Shown: positions 23,338 through 36,770 of the stretch, piece after piece
Position numbering within the stretch: position 1 is the stretch's first letter
Layout: every line of letters starts with the position of its first letter
Assembly: GCF_014839805.1 (NCBI RefSeq)
Contig: NC_051135.1
Coordinates: forward strand, 10,791,291-10,855,290
Direction: 5' to 3'
From: Manduca sexta
Taxonomy: Eukaryota; Arthropoda; Insecta; Lepidoptera; Sphingidae
DNA length: 64,000 nt
The notes under the pieces: generated by a model
Told to the model about the DNA's origin: nothing
Database searches by the model: none
The model's input: only the letters and a program-made list of their open reading frames with translations
Position numbers and translations under genes: made by a program

Positions 23338-24537
23338 AAAAGTTGCACCAGCGTGAGGGCATAAAATACCAACTCGACTATCCCGTGTTAATTATAAAAG
23401 GAGAAGAAAATTCATGTTATCAATATTAAGTAGTGAATTTATACATAAATTATAAATATATAAATAGTTTATACATATTTATAAGGTTATTAAGTAGTGA
23501 ATTTACTGGCGGTTCCTTTTGTGACATAAAATATAGTTTATACATACATAAGGGATTTAGTTCGTGTTTGTGCCAAGTTTCTTCCAAATCTAAGAAAAAT
23601 TCTGCAGTTATTGCGTTTGACTTTTACAAAATTCAAAATATGTCAACACGTTATTTTCAAAAACTGTCGCATTTACCATATCCGTAAGACAAATCCCGTC
23701 TCCCTTAATTCACTTACTAACGATTATTGTTGACGTTGACGTTTGCTTATTTTTTAAAATAATTTTAAGAGAATATTAATTAACATCTCCAAGATCCACA
23801 GTAACGTAACTAACAAAGTCTTGCTAGGGTTTTCCAGTATAATAAATTACGGAGCCGATCTAACTGAACACTCCATCGACGGGCTTCTTTACTTTTTTTA
23901 TTTTCATCACTACTTTTTCCCTTTTAAATATTCCTGCAGTTAAGAGCAAGTAATAAAAGGAAATATTAACAAACGGTCTTTGTTTCAGCTCTGTATTTTG
24001 TGTTGTCGTTAATTTCAAAGCGAAAGATGTAGAAATGAAGGATAATGTTATTTCTCTGGTGAAAATAATTGTTTAACTTATTACATTAAAAAATTCAATA
24101 TAATAGTATTTTTTTTATAAGCTTTATCAATAACTCGTTCTTTTTAGTCAGAATTAATAATTTACAAAATTACAAAAATAACTTACATAATGCTGACTGT
24201 AGTTCATTCAATTTAAATCTTACTATTCGGAATTAAGTAACATTTTGCTTAGATACAAAATGGCGTTTAATTACAACAGTATTTCATATCGGTTGGCTCT
24301 GTCAGCAGGTTTGGAGTTAAGCCAGGTCGGGTGGCTAAACTTAATGGCTTAATTAAGCCTTAGGTCGATGTCGCGACATTGCTCTCATTTCGGCTTATAG
24401 TGAATCTTTGTTACAAACTTACTACGCGGTAACTGTTTAAATCTAAAATACTTTGACTTTAGGTTTATCGTGGTTTAATTAATATGTTATAGAGATGTTT
24501 GTTACAGTTTTTAAATGTACTAACTTGATGAGATAGA

Positions 24538-24855
24538 AGCGGCGATAGCCTTGTTGGTTATGGAACGGACGTGCGAGACGAATATCCGTAGGTTCAAATG
24601 CCAAGGGCACACACCTCTGACTTTTCTAAAATTATGTGTATTTTCTTTGTGAATTATCGCTTGCTTTAACGGTGAAGGAAAACATCGTGAGGAAACCTGC
24701 ATGCCTGAGGAGTTCTCTATAGGAATTTCGAGGATGTGTGGTCTTCCAATCCGAACTAGGCCAGCGTGGTGGACTAAAGCCTAATCCCTCTCAGTAGTAG
24801 AGGAGGCCCGTGCTCAACAGTGGGACAGTATATAGTACAGGGCTGATATTATAGT
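24538..24855 (+). mobile_element. tRNA-derived SINE (family A)
   Basis: The head AGCGGCGATAGCCTTGTTGG, box B GTAGGTTCAAATGCCAAGG, the body with CATCGTGAGGAAACCTGCAT and the end AGTACAGGGCTGATATTATA are all present. It is full length with scattered substitutions. No clear flanking direct repeats were found. The 60-residue minus frame is a shadow. Confidence 0.8.
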
Positions 24856-25091
24856 CAAGAATGGTAATGTAGAAAAATAATTTTAGCTGATAAAAGATTT
24901 CTTTCACCCATAAATCTAAAATATAGTGAGAAAAATGTATACAAAAAAAAAACACATTTCATTTTGCGGCATGACATTGAATTATAAAAGCTTTTGAAAA
25001 ACATACACATACATAAATATATACTAAGCAACCTACATCACATTAATCTTTATTAGACATTACATTATCTAATTGCCTACTTTTCTAACAG

Positions 25092-25247
25092 GTTGAAGCA
25101 ATGAGTACTGAGAAGCGAGTCCGTGTTCGAGTGAAGTTGTATGACGACAAAACAGACATTTATAGTCAAGATATTGACATGTCTACTGGAGAAGGTGGCT
25201 TCATCGTTCCAACTGTGATGGCGAATGCTCCATATGTTAATCTGCAG
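25092..25247 (+). CDS. Macroglobulin/TEP-family protein, exon 4 of 7 seen (MG4)
   Basis: It runs from TTTCTAACAG to a GTAAGT donor, in phase 0 at both ends, and encodes 52 residues. It reads VEAMSTEKRVRVRVKLYDDK, then a TGEGGFIVPTV strand, then ANAPYVNLQ. The 'D..G.a.F.ip......i.L.A' pattern is the second half of MG4. The ATG at 25101 is an internal Met, not a start. Exon 5 continues directly with AELVAVEGKE, completing the usual '.l.a.y.' strand across a 23.5-kb intron. Confidence 0.88.
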
Positions 25248-28200
25248 GTAAGTTATAGGATTATGATCAAACAACTAATACTCCGTTTATTTGGTTGAAT
25301 TGTTATCAAATTGAAGACTTTACTGTAAACAATAAGATCAGGGAGGATATGAAATGATATAGTAAAATTGCTATTATTGGGAAATAATAAAAATTCTGGT
25401 TTACAAATAGCAATAAACTACGGAAACATAAAGAAAATCAAAATCATAAAGCGACTGAAATTTTGTCCCTATTTAAAAATAATAAATGTATTGTACGAAT
25501 TCAGCGTTTGGTTTTCGAGTTGACATACATTCATTGCTCCCAAATATTGCGAAACTTTTCAACATCACGTAATTGCAAAATTTTAACCCATTTCCTTTGT
25601 ATTCCAACTTTCTCTAGACTAGTTCCGTTTGGTTTCATTTTAACTTATTCTACACTAAATCATAACGTTTTGCACACATTTTACGTGTTAACTTTTAAAA
25701 TAGCTTTAGTAGTATTGATGTTCCTTTTAATAAAATGCTATTATGAATCTAACTTTGTAATATTTTTTAATTTAATACCTAATATTTACATATAAATAAA
25801 TTGTCGTTATGCAGATTGGTAGTCAAATAAAAAATAATCCAAATCTATTTGCAACATACTTATAAAGTACGTTGCCTTAATTCTACATTTGATTGAACTG
25901 AGGTGGAATAGAATCTACAGATTAGAAACATCATCAGAGACTATTCCATCTATATTTTTTTGTGTAACATTAATCATTTCAACAAACGTCGCACCAAACT
26001 TAAAACCTATCAGAAACAACGAATAATTAATCAAAAACTAAACCAGGGGACAATAGCCCTTGATACAATAGAACGTAACTTTTTTATTCATACGGGAATG
26101 TCGCGTACCAGGACAAATTGCAAATTTTTAGCAGTTCGTTCGGGAGTTGAGTTCCGGGACGGTTTTAAATTAACTACACATAAAACTGGCGCGGAACTAC
26201 CGTCTGTATTTGTAGGTACATTTTTTTAATTAATCGTCGGTGTGGGTATTTTAAAAATTTGGAACAATGGTGCGAAATAGAATTGTGGGTGTTGCAAATT
26301 CACATGAGTTTTTTCATGGACACTTGCATTGAAGTTGGAATATTTTTTGCATGGATTTATATTAATATATTCTTCAGAGTTTGGAATAATCTTCTGTGGA
26401 AAGATTATGATATTTCGTATGTGTTTTTGCATTTACTGCTACTTTAAGCAAAAGTAATTAACGTTACCAAAACTCCAGAGAAACGATATACAAAATGGCT
26501 AATACCTACATCCAGTTTGTCACATTAATACTTATAATCCAGCAAAAAATTACGAGCGAAACCTACAGAAAAACTTCATTACCAACTTTACCGACGCTTT
26601 GAGGGACGTGGGGTTCTCAAAGTAAACACTACCGAAATCTAGCCATTTGTATTCGAAGTTCGAGCAACGATTGGCGTCCCAACGGCATCGAACTTTCCCA
26701 AGTTTCTAGCCCAATTAATGAGCCGATTAAACAGAATTAGCTCTGAGGCGCGAACGGCCTATTTAAACAGTGACGGATCTGCAGATACTGCGGTCCGACA
26801 TTGATGGCTTGTGGGATTTACCAACTAAATTTAAACAGAATTAGAGGTTATTCATCGCTGGATTCTTGGTTAGATATCAATTCAATCTCAACGAGTTGAA
26901 GAGAGAAAATTCCAAATATGATGTTTATTCCAACTTGAATTAAGGTTGAAGCCGTATATGTTTTTAAAACAAATCTTATTAAAAAATAACATATCAATAT
27001 TTTTCACTGTTAAACAAATTATCCAAACTCCAATTAAAACTACTCGTACGATAGCAATTACTAATAACCCTAGAGATCTACGAATCAGAATGAGTTCAAC
27101 CATCGTCCATTCTGTATTAAATATGATCGCACCCGAGGAAAGCAATTACAAGGCAACGGGTGGTTATGACAGCGACTTGATGCAAATACATCTCGCGGCG
27201 GATTGCCAATCCGGCCAAAGTGCTTTTAGGCCCCTGATAACTATCTTATGAATTATGTGCGCAAACGTGACCGGTGACACACGGATGATTAGTTTTAGAA
27301 GTTGCTCTTTCGAATTTGTATCTTAATTAGATAGATTTTTGTAGTAGTGAATGGAGTATGATGGTTAAGTTGCTCTTCAATTTGGTTGTCAATCGAAATA
27401 GATTTCATGATTAAATTTATTTATGTGTTAGTTTAAGATTTTTACAACGCCTTTTAATTTTAGGTTACATAAATAGAGTGACATTTCCCAAAATTCTTCT
27501 TTTACTCTAATTCCACTCAAAAGCGCAATCAGCTAAAGTTTAGTTCGGCCAACTCGAAGAACAAAACTGGGATCTTCTGATATCTAGTTTACATAACCTA
27601 CTAAGTGCCACTAAACCAACATTGTCCCAAAACTAAGCCCAATAATTCGCCCGGAAAATCCCACGCGCAACAAAATATAGTGGTGAAATTTTTCCCGTTA
27701 TTTATCTAGCGTAATCTATTGACACAACGTCATGTCATATCTGTCACATGATAATCGCAGGCCGCTTGAATATTCATGGATAGAACACGAACGGGATTAA
27801 CGAGCGCTGCTGACGTAAAATGTACATCACTTCCTATCACAATGGCCTAGTGTTGTATTTACTATGCAAAAAAGGGTTTAGTATGACACAGTGGTTGGTA
27901 AAGAATTTATGAAATAAGATTTTGAACTTTATGGGAGAAACTAACACGCAGTAGTTAATCATAAATACTATCTTTCATGTTTTTTAAACACAGAAATATT
28001 ACGATTTTCGATTCATTAAGTAATTTCACATATGTTTACAGCTTTTTAACAATGCGAGCAGTGATAAAAACATTTAAATTTAATTTAATTTAATTCAAAA
28101 TTTATAAATACATAAATTCACGCCTTATATCCCTGAAGGGGTAGCTGAAGGCGCAACTGGTGTACCCACTTTTCACCGTGCAGTATTCCGTCCCATTATG

Positions 28201-31200
28201 TGATAGAAGACGAGCCTATCGTCATATCATCCGAAAAATTCCATAAAAATTGTACATTAAATATATGAAAATCAAGCTGCAAATGCACTTATTGCTGAAA
28301 TTTGTCGAAATTCACATCTGTGTGTAACATTTAGTGGCTAATGGCTTTGTACTCATCCCGAATTAGTCGGGTTATTGCTTCGTGAACATGTGGCAAATTT
28401 TAGTTTGGATTCAATTATATTGAAACTTTAGGAACATTATGTTGCGTAAGTAATCTCATAAATGTGGAAAACTTTGTTATGTAATGTAATTTGGCCGAGT
28501 GTGTGACGCGGGAAATGTTACGTCCAAAATTTTAAGTTGAAATATACACGTTGTTAAGTGGTTCTTAAATTAAGGTGTTATTAAAAACCTTATAATAAGA
28601 GCTATGCTCTCTCAGTAGAAGATTCTAGATGATGTTCATGACCGGAATTAGGATATTTTATTATATACAGTTATATAAAATAAATTCAGTACAAAACTTT
28701 TCCTGTCACGGTTCCAAAATTTTAAATCAAATTTATATTTTTATAAACTAAATTAGATATATACTAAAAACCTTTAAATCTACGTCATTGAACAAACATT
28801 CAAAACCGCAACGATTTACAAAGGGAGCAAACAACTTTCAAGTAATCAATACGTTTGATAAATGAAATGAAAACACTAGTTAACAAAGCAAATTCAGAAC
28901 CAACCTTCATACTGTATTAACGGTTATCTAAACAATCCTTTACAAATATCTTCGCTGTTCAGTAAGTATTTGAATCAAATTCATCGACTGTAACACGGGA
29001 CCAATTCTTTCACACATGGCTTCAAAACAGTTCAAGCGGTATTGAACTGGTATCTCACCGATATTTCATCACATAACTCAAAAACCACTTATTCAGCATC
29101 ATTGCCCCTATTACATTTGAAAGCGTCTTTGTTATTTTCACAATGATTTTCATTATTCATATCCCGATTCTTTTTGTTGCTTTGTCGCCAAATGCCTCTT
29201 TTATCGGTGGCCATTTTTTGAGCGAGATTTCGCCGCCTAAGCTTAATTCGGGGAGATAAATTATGCCCAGATAGAGGGACAAATAATCCGGCACTCCATT
29301 AAATCTATAAAATGTGAACGCTTTTAAGAAATTAGCCAACTAATCCGCCCACTGGTTTTAGGTGGCTACGGTTTTGGGAAAAATTAAAAGCTGTGTGGTA
29401 ATAAAATTTGGAAAATAAATTATATCCTGTTTAAGTAATTACTTCAAAAGCTCAAAGTAGGGACACTCGTAATCACACTACGTTCATTACTCTTCGTGGC
29501 GGTTTCGTGGTGAATTTATTATATCATATAAAGTATGCTTTAATTAAATTCTTTTGAAAAAACAAACCACATAAATTCGTATGAAAATTAATCATCTAAT
29601 GTGCAGCAAGTAATAAATATTTCAATAGCAACTATTTTAATAACTATGAGCCAATCTATAAATTGCTCTTTCTCAATCTATTATGGGCCAATCTTATTGA
29701 CGAATTCAAAACAAATTACAGCATCACCAATTTCAATACTACATATAGTCTCTCCAAATTAAACTAAACTAACCTTCAAATACAACCAGCATCATGTCGG
29801 ATTCACAAACAACCTCATTCGGTAATGGAGTTTAGACATTCGGGTGGGGCTTAACTAAGATCGTTGCCGTTCCTGTCTCGTCAGATTACCGAGTCGACCA
29901 TCCACCATCAGTAACTCTACGACTAATTATGGTAATCACTTTTACTGCACCATCGACATCGGATATACGGGATTAAAGTTCGCCGAGCGCAGCTTAAGTT
30001 CGACTTGATTGGCTAATTGAATTTGTACTGTACTTAAGAGATCTTGAGGAATTTGTAAGTTATTTTAATTAAACTGTTGGGTGGGAATTTGTTATATTTA
30101 TTTTTCGATAATTAATAAAAGAAAAAAATTCGTCCTTCTTACCTATAGCTTAAATATAAAATAATTATATCTACGTCAGCTGTACGCAGGGTTCATATTA
30201 GCTAAGTTGTAACATGTTTAATTCAATCGCATAAAATTCATATCCTTGTTAACATTTAATAATTATAAAATTATGCAATTAAAAAAAATAAGAACGCTAG
30301 GCACATCCAAGACCTAAAAGTTAGATGCAACACCATCACGTAAATGTAAAGAGCGTTAGCAAATCAGAAATTTAGCTAGAAACCGATTCATTTGGCAGAT
30401 TTGCTGTCTGCGGTCCGACTCCAGATCATTAATTGAAGTTGAAGTCTTGTTCGTCTAGATAGGTACTGGTGAACCTGTTTGCGGTTCCCATGATGGAAAT
30501 AGTTGGATAGTTTGATTTGATTGGTGTTCAGTTTTGATTGCAAAAGCATAACTAATCTTTGTTGCGGTTAATGCTCTGATGGAGCATCTGTTTCATTAAC
30601 TATGTTAGTTGTTCGTACCTCGAATTTTGAATAGTTGGAAAATTCATGATTAATACTCTCCCATATCAAAGTGATGTTGGTATGTTAAAGGTAACACACA
30701 TTGCTGGACCCTTTTCATTATATCAGTTTTGATTAAAAGGGCCCTTCTTATATCTATCATGTTATATGCCTAGATAACCTATGTAAGACCTCACCTCTAT
30801 AATCAAATAATCCAATAAAGACTTTGACGTAGATACTCTTTTTCACGCAGCTGTATAACTTATTCAATTTCATTTAGTTTCCAATTTTCTAAATTCATTC
30901 AATAGCAATTTGGCGCATCCATTCTTAAAAGGTCATTAACTCCTAAGTCCTCTCACCCAACCGCTATGTAAATAAGAATTTTTAGATAACATTTTCTCAG
31001 GCCAAACGAATGTTTTATTCATGTTTTGTCACAAAGTGATTCGACGTCTAGGCACGTAATCCTTTGAGATAAAGTACCTAAATCCGCCAATCAAACTAGC
31101 TGCGGTTTTGCCTATCGTTGTGAACCTAAGATAGTCATATCTCTTTTACACTATGGGTTATATAAATGTCATATGAAATACGGGTGGGTTGTGTTACTTA

Positions 31201-33004
31201 GATTTGCGGAAAGGTAGTTATTTTCATAATAGATAAATATCGTCTAGTCTGTCTGCCTATTGGTATAACGATAACATATTTAGACTTCGAAATCGGTCGG
31301 ACTAAATTCGGATCTTCACTATTATCACAATTAAAATTTCTATGCGTTTCGTTCGAACAATAATCTGGTCTTAAAAGAAACCGATATATACAAAAAAAAC
31401 GCTCTAAATGCGGTATATTCAATGACAACCACGACCCTCAGTCATGAGGGACCGACTATACACAGAGAGAAAGTATTTTGTGTTAGAAATTATTTAATAA
31501 TTCTCCCTCAATCATATCATGATACGGAAATAAGATTATCAATTTATCGTGCATCAATTGTTTCTCTACCTTCCACTATAAAATAGAAATTATATTAAAT
31601 TATTAAAATAAATAAATGAATTAAGGCTACCGTTTGCTAAATAACAGTGAGCAATCACTAGCTTTAATTCATTTGTTTATTTAAATAAGGTAGTAAATAT
31701 GCATTTACGTGCTTGTACTACGTTCTAATCTTACTTAATATCTTCATAAAGTTAGGGACCTAGTTGATTTGAACGAATTTTGTAGCCTAATCTCGTTCCT
31801 ACAATCTTTTATTCATTTATATTCGTTTTCAAAAATCAGATGATTCGTCGGGTAAAATATATATTGTAATAAAATTAAAAATGGCAATTGTAAGAATAAA
31901 ATAGATTAACAGTGTTACTTCTCTGTCAAATCAGGTTTTAATTTACTTGATAGACAATTATTTTCAAATCAAAAATGGGCCACAATTTAAATATTTACCA
32001 CTCTGTTAAATTCATTGGTGATGTCATACACCGTGGAGATGAATTGGAACCTGAATCAACACGGCATACATTTTTATCCCGGAATTGAATCTCGTTCCCA
32101 AGAGATAGCGTTCAATTTCAGCGAATTTTTCACTTTGTTGATTGTAAAAGGATTTTAATTTGGCCATGTCGTTTCATTTAACTTCATTTCTGTTCATATT
32201 AAGATTATTAACTGAACAATATACACATCACGTCTTTATCACTGAAAGGGTAGGCAGAGGTGCAGCCAGGCGCCCAATTTTCGGCTGTGTGATCCCTTCC
32301 ATGCTGTCATAATGGGCAAGTATTGCCATATCTAAATAAAATAAAAATAATTTAATATAAAACTATAATTATCATATTTCATATCCAGGTCGATAAAAAA
32401 AAACATTCGTTGTTTAAAATTTTGTGAGTTAATGAGTTGGATAGGTAATAAGAGACCATTCAAACATAATAAAAAAATATCGCAAAATAATAAAAAAAAA
32501 ACTTTGTTTTACAAAACATTGATTATTTTTATTTCGCTTAACGCATTTCTTCGCAACTCTAAAACCGTTTAAGGTGGTTTTCATCTAAAGAGCGATTTGC
32601 TCGTCTCGGCACTCAATTGTGTAAAAACAAGAACGCTCTGTAATGTAAATTAGATTCAGTTTCCAATCGTCTTCAGCTACAATAGTAAATGCATCGCTGT
32701 GGTCGAATATTTTTCATATTACCAATTTAGTTACGAGCTTCTTTCAGGCTAAAAGAAACCGAGAACCAACTTTCATATTACTTAAATAAATGCAAACTTG
32801 AAGTTTGTTCTACTTTCCGACCTCCGGTTATGAGGTGCAGAAATATTGAAACTACAAATTCTTATTGGCATAATATTTTGCAGTTCTTTTCCAATTATAA
32901 TATGGAATAAAAAATTACCACCTGTCTTAAAGCGATATATAGTCACAAATCCTCGATATATCTAAGTGTTCAATGTTCATCACCTGTACTACTTACTCGA
33001 TAGA

Positions 33005-33374
33005 CTATCTTTTACCTTCTTTCAATCTGCTCTCATCACACCCGAAAATGCATCAGCTGCTACTTCATCCAGAATGTCGTAATGTTTTAACTTTAATTTA
33101 CTGCGCTAACTCTCTAACACTAGCTTCTTCTGGGAGAACCCATCCTGTTTGTCTATCTCCTGCTATGAAACGTCGATGTTCTTTCCTTTTTCACTCAATT
33201 ACTCATTCATTTTGTCTTGTCTTAATTATTGCACTATCTTCTACCTTCATTCCATCGGCTCTCACCGCACATGAAAATGAAGCCATTACTATAAACTTCA
33301 TCCTATCCGTCTTTCATCTACTATAAAAAGTCGATATTCTTCCCTTTTTCAGTCGATTACTCATTCATTTTGTC
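33005..33374. repeat. Diverged direct duplication under a 117-residue open frame
   Basis: CTATCTTTTACCTTC (near 33005) recurs as CTATCTTCTACCTTC (33234). GTCGATGTTCTTTCC with ACTCATTCATTTTGTC (33172-33216) recurs as GTCGATATTCTTCCC with ACTCATTCATTTTGTC (33330-33374). The two units differ by an indel of about 70 bases. The plus-strand frame 32973-33326 spans both. It resembles no protein family, so it is treated as repeat-derived, not as a gene. Confidence 0.6.
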
Positions 33375-34391
33375 CCAAAGGTCATCATATTACAAAAAGT
33401 ATGGAACGCAGTCCACTACTCTATTCCAATGACCATTACTGTTATGAATATTTAATGTACCATGAAATTATGTTTTCCACGTGTTACGCACTAAAAGGTT
33501 TCTAGCTAATATTGTTAGCGTTTTTTTGTTATTAGATAAGTTGATATTGTATATTAGACTTTTTCTAAGGTACAATGTTGGGTTTGTTTTGCTGTCCTAA
33601 AGAATATTTAAAAGCAGAATGAATACTGAGAACTAAAAAGGATGAATAGTTGTCCCGAAAAAATCAAAATATCTGTAACTAGAATTAGAAGCAGAATTTT
33701 CTTCGTAATAGTACTAAATACACTAATTGCTATCAAGACTTATAATTATTACTTCATAGCCAATATTTTTTCAGTAATCAATAGAGATTTAATTTTACTG
33801 ATGTTTACCTTAATTGAACTGAGGAACAAAGTAAAAATGATTACTTTTAAAATATTCTATAACGTTTTAGTCTTCTAACTGCATTATTTCGATATTCTAC
33901 ATCAAAAACCTTATGAAATCAACGGATATCCCATAAAGGCGCTTTAACATGACGTCTCGTATTCTCAAAGCTTTGGATGTCATGTATATTATCTGAAAAA
34001 ACGCTTCGTATATCAAAAGCTGCCGAACCATATAATCTTGCATTGATAGTGAGGGCACAAAAGATTTCGAAGATCGGATAGGATTATGATAGAGTATGGC
34101 TCTTTGTTATATGAGAAGGTCGAAGTGATTATCATTACGATGTAGGTGTTGCTAAAAGGGTGGAAAGTTTAGTTCCTTGCAGAGACAAAAGTAATGCTAG
34201 CTAGTCTATGATTTTGAGATGACATGTGTTAGTAGCTCATCTAACTCTGATGACGAAGTGTATATGCTCATCATTTTTAGGCATCAGATGTTGATTATCA
34301 CCAAGCTCTGTAGTTTCAATAAATTTGAAGTCCTTCAAACCTTTGGTGTGCTGCTTAACGGCATAATTGTAAAGAGATGGTGATAATCTGG

Positions 34392-34422
34392 GTAGACAGT
34401 TAGTAAGTAACTAACTGTCTAC
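34392..34422. repeat. Perfect hairpin, 13-base arms
   Basis: GTAGACAGTTAGT is separated by the five bases AAGTA from its exact reverse complement. No T-run follows and nothing coding is adjacent. It is probably a chance or replication-slippage structure. Confidence 0.7.
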
Positions 34423-36477
34423 TCAGAAGGAGTGCATACGTAATTTACCGTGTTCAATGTATGTAGTCTTTCTTCTGACGTCGTTAAAATAATATAGATT
34501 CTAGATATAAGTTGGAAATATTAAAACCTCAATTTTCAAGCTAATCATATTGTATAAGCCGTAATACTATGGAAAATTGCATTTTAATATATTAAAGAAA
34601 AAATATTAAAATTTTACATTATACTTGCAAAGTAATAGAATTTGGAAATTCAAAACTGCTTAGCAACGTAACTTCTACTCCTACGACCTACGTATTAAGA
34701 TCTAATATCCTGTGGTCATTTACGAAACTAAAAGCCAAGAAGGCAACCCGAGCAAATCCAATCAATTGGGAGATTAATGAAATTAGTCCGAAGCTGACTC
34801 CACTGAACTTGCTTGCGGTGATCTTCGGCACAAAATCGTTGCATGGTTAGAAGTTTATTTCTCGAACACTATGTACTTTCATTAAGTTTAGGTTTTGAAT
34901 GGGAACGGTAATCTCATGTGAACTCGACTTAAACCCGTTTTCTCATTGACAGTAAAAGTCATATTTGCTATTATGGACTATTAAAGTTAACGAGGATGTA
35001 AGTTGTTAATGTTGGTCAGTTACTGTACTACCTGGTGTAGCGTATATTTTAGACAACACAAAACTGTTATAACCTATTTCTCAAACCTCATTAATATAAT
35101 AAATAAGGTTTGTGAAATTATTCTTAGTTTTACGTTTATTTCTTCTTAAAACATTCATAATATTACATGGGTGGAGCCACATTAAGGCTATTTGTTAATA
35201 AGACTGTCCTACAAAATTTTCTCGATACCAAGAATCATTTTTGGTGAATTACGCTGGATATCCGACTCTCACGGCAGCCATTTCATGAAATCCAAATTTG
35301 CAGGAGCCTAATAATGCTCTGGGAGCGGCTCATAAATAAATTACTAGAATAATAAGCAATATAGTGTCAAACGTTAAGCACATCAATGATTACTAAGATA
35401 CTTATATGAATTATATTAATACATCACACTCGTACCAATGTTATGTTGGAACGTTATTTATCAAACTTGGTATCACACGGCCAAATAAAATCCCTTTTTA
35501 ATTTAGGATCGGAACGCTCAATACTAATCTAGTGGTTATTTCCTAGTCAGCAAGGACCAATACGACCCATTGAAAACTTAAAGTCCACAAGATATTAGTC
35601 GAATACCTTACCAACTAAACAAAAATATTTCTAAAGTTCCTTTGCAGAGATGCTTGTTTAAACATAATTATAAGTGTGACAACAATTTCCAAAACACATT
35701 AGCACAAATCGATTAACACTTAGCGAAACTAAACGGGAAGTTTGTCAGTTTTACAAGTTCACATCGGACCCGTAAGTTGAGACACCGGTCCGTAATGAGA
35801 CTAATAAATCTTGGTGATTAGAAGATTTTGCAGATTCTGTTGTTTAAGATGGAATACGGATAATATCTTTGCAAGGTGATTATAATAGATTAAGGAATTT
35901 AGTAAATGATAATATTTTTGGCAAAATTGCTTAATCTATTTTCTATGCATTAAAAATCAGTGGAGACCAAGATGAAAAAAACACGAAAAATGCAAGACAG
36001 TTGCAATGCAAATACAACAGGTCCCAAAAAGCAACTACATATTCCAGGGATGATTTCAATAAAGAAAACGATGTTAAAATATAAAATGGCAATAGCATCC
36101 TTATTTACATATTACATAAGAAAAATAACCTGATCCACACTAAACAAAACACACTAAATAAAATCTCTAATTCCAATAAAGCCGTGTCACCATCGCGGTC
36201 TCGTCAAATTGTCAGTTTGGCAGGCGAAATGAATATTGAGTAGGCACGAAGAATCTTTGGAGCCGATGTATCTATCCATCTTCGGTCTCAATGTAAGCAA
36301 CCGCTTAGGACAGGGCCCTTTGTTTGTATTCATGCTATCAATTGTGGAATATAAATTGATCACTTCTTTCTTATTTGTGGTTCCTTTTTTTTTCTTTTGT
36401 ATTTTAGAGGTTTTTGGCGATAATTCCACCAGATCCGTCGTATCCTTTATTTGTATTTGTGGTCGGCAGATTGATAG

Positions 36478-36770
36478 TTTTTTTTTTGCTTTGAATGACG
36501 GGACAAACTTGCCGTTCGCCTGATGATAAACGATACATACGACCGCCCATAAACAGTAAAAACACCCTCCAACACTTTGAATTACAATGTATTGTTTGGT
36601 AATCCACTGCGCTCGCCATCATGAGACATAAGATGATAAGTCTTATTATGTTTAGTAGTTGACATTGTAGCTAGGGAAAACTTTTCACTTGCTACAATGT
36701 TCTTCAATCCGGAACTCAAAAATGACTACATATTGCCGCTCGGCGGCAGAAACAGACATTTTGGCATAGA
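36478..36770 (-). mobile_element. SINE-like repeat (family B)
   Basis: The minus strand shows TGATGGCGAGCGCAGTGGAT, GGAGGGTGTTTTTACTGTTT, ATGGGCGGTCGTATG and TTATCATCAGGCGAAC before an A-run on the minus strand (T-run 36478-36488). The start block GTAGGTCTC is missing. Two overlapping open frames on opposite strands here are shadows. Confidence 0.7.

Larger units (their letters stand above)
21931..25091 (+). other. Intron 3
   Basis: 3.16 kb from GTAAGA to TTTCTAACAG. It contains a family B SINE interrupted by an RTE-type LINE end (22687-23337) and a family A SINE at 24538-24855, which ends about 235 bases before exon 4. Nothing is recognised in 21950-22680 or 23700-24530 apart from a short perfect GGCTTAATTAAGCC palindrome near 24344. 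Confidence 0.7.

Noticed and set aside
34392..34422. Hairpin as a transcription terminator
   Set aside because: It lacks a T-run, lies in an insect intron with no adjacent gene end, and such terminators are bacterial.
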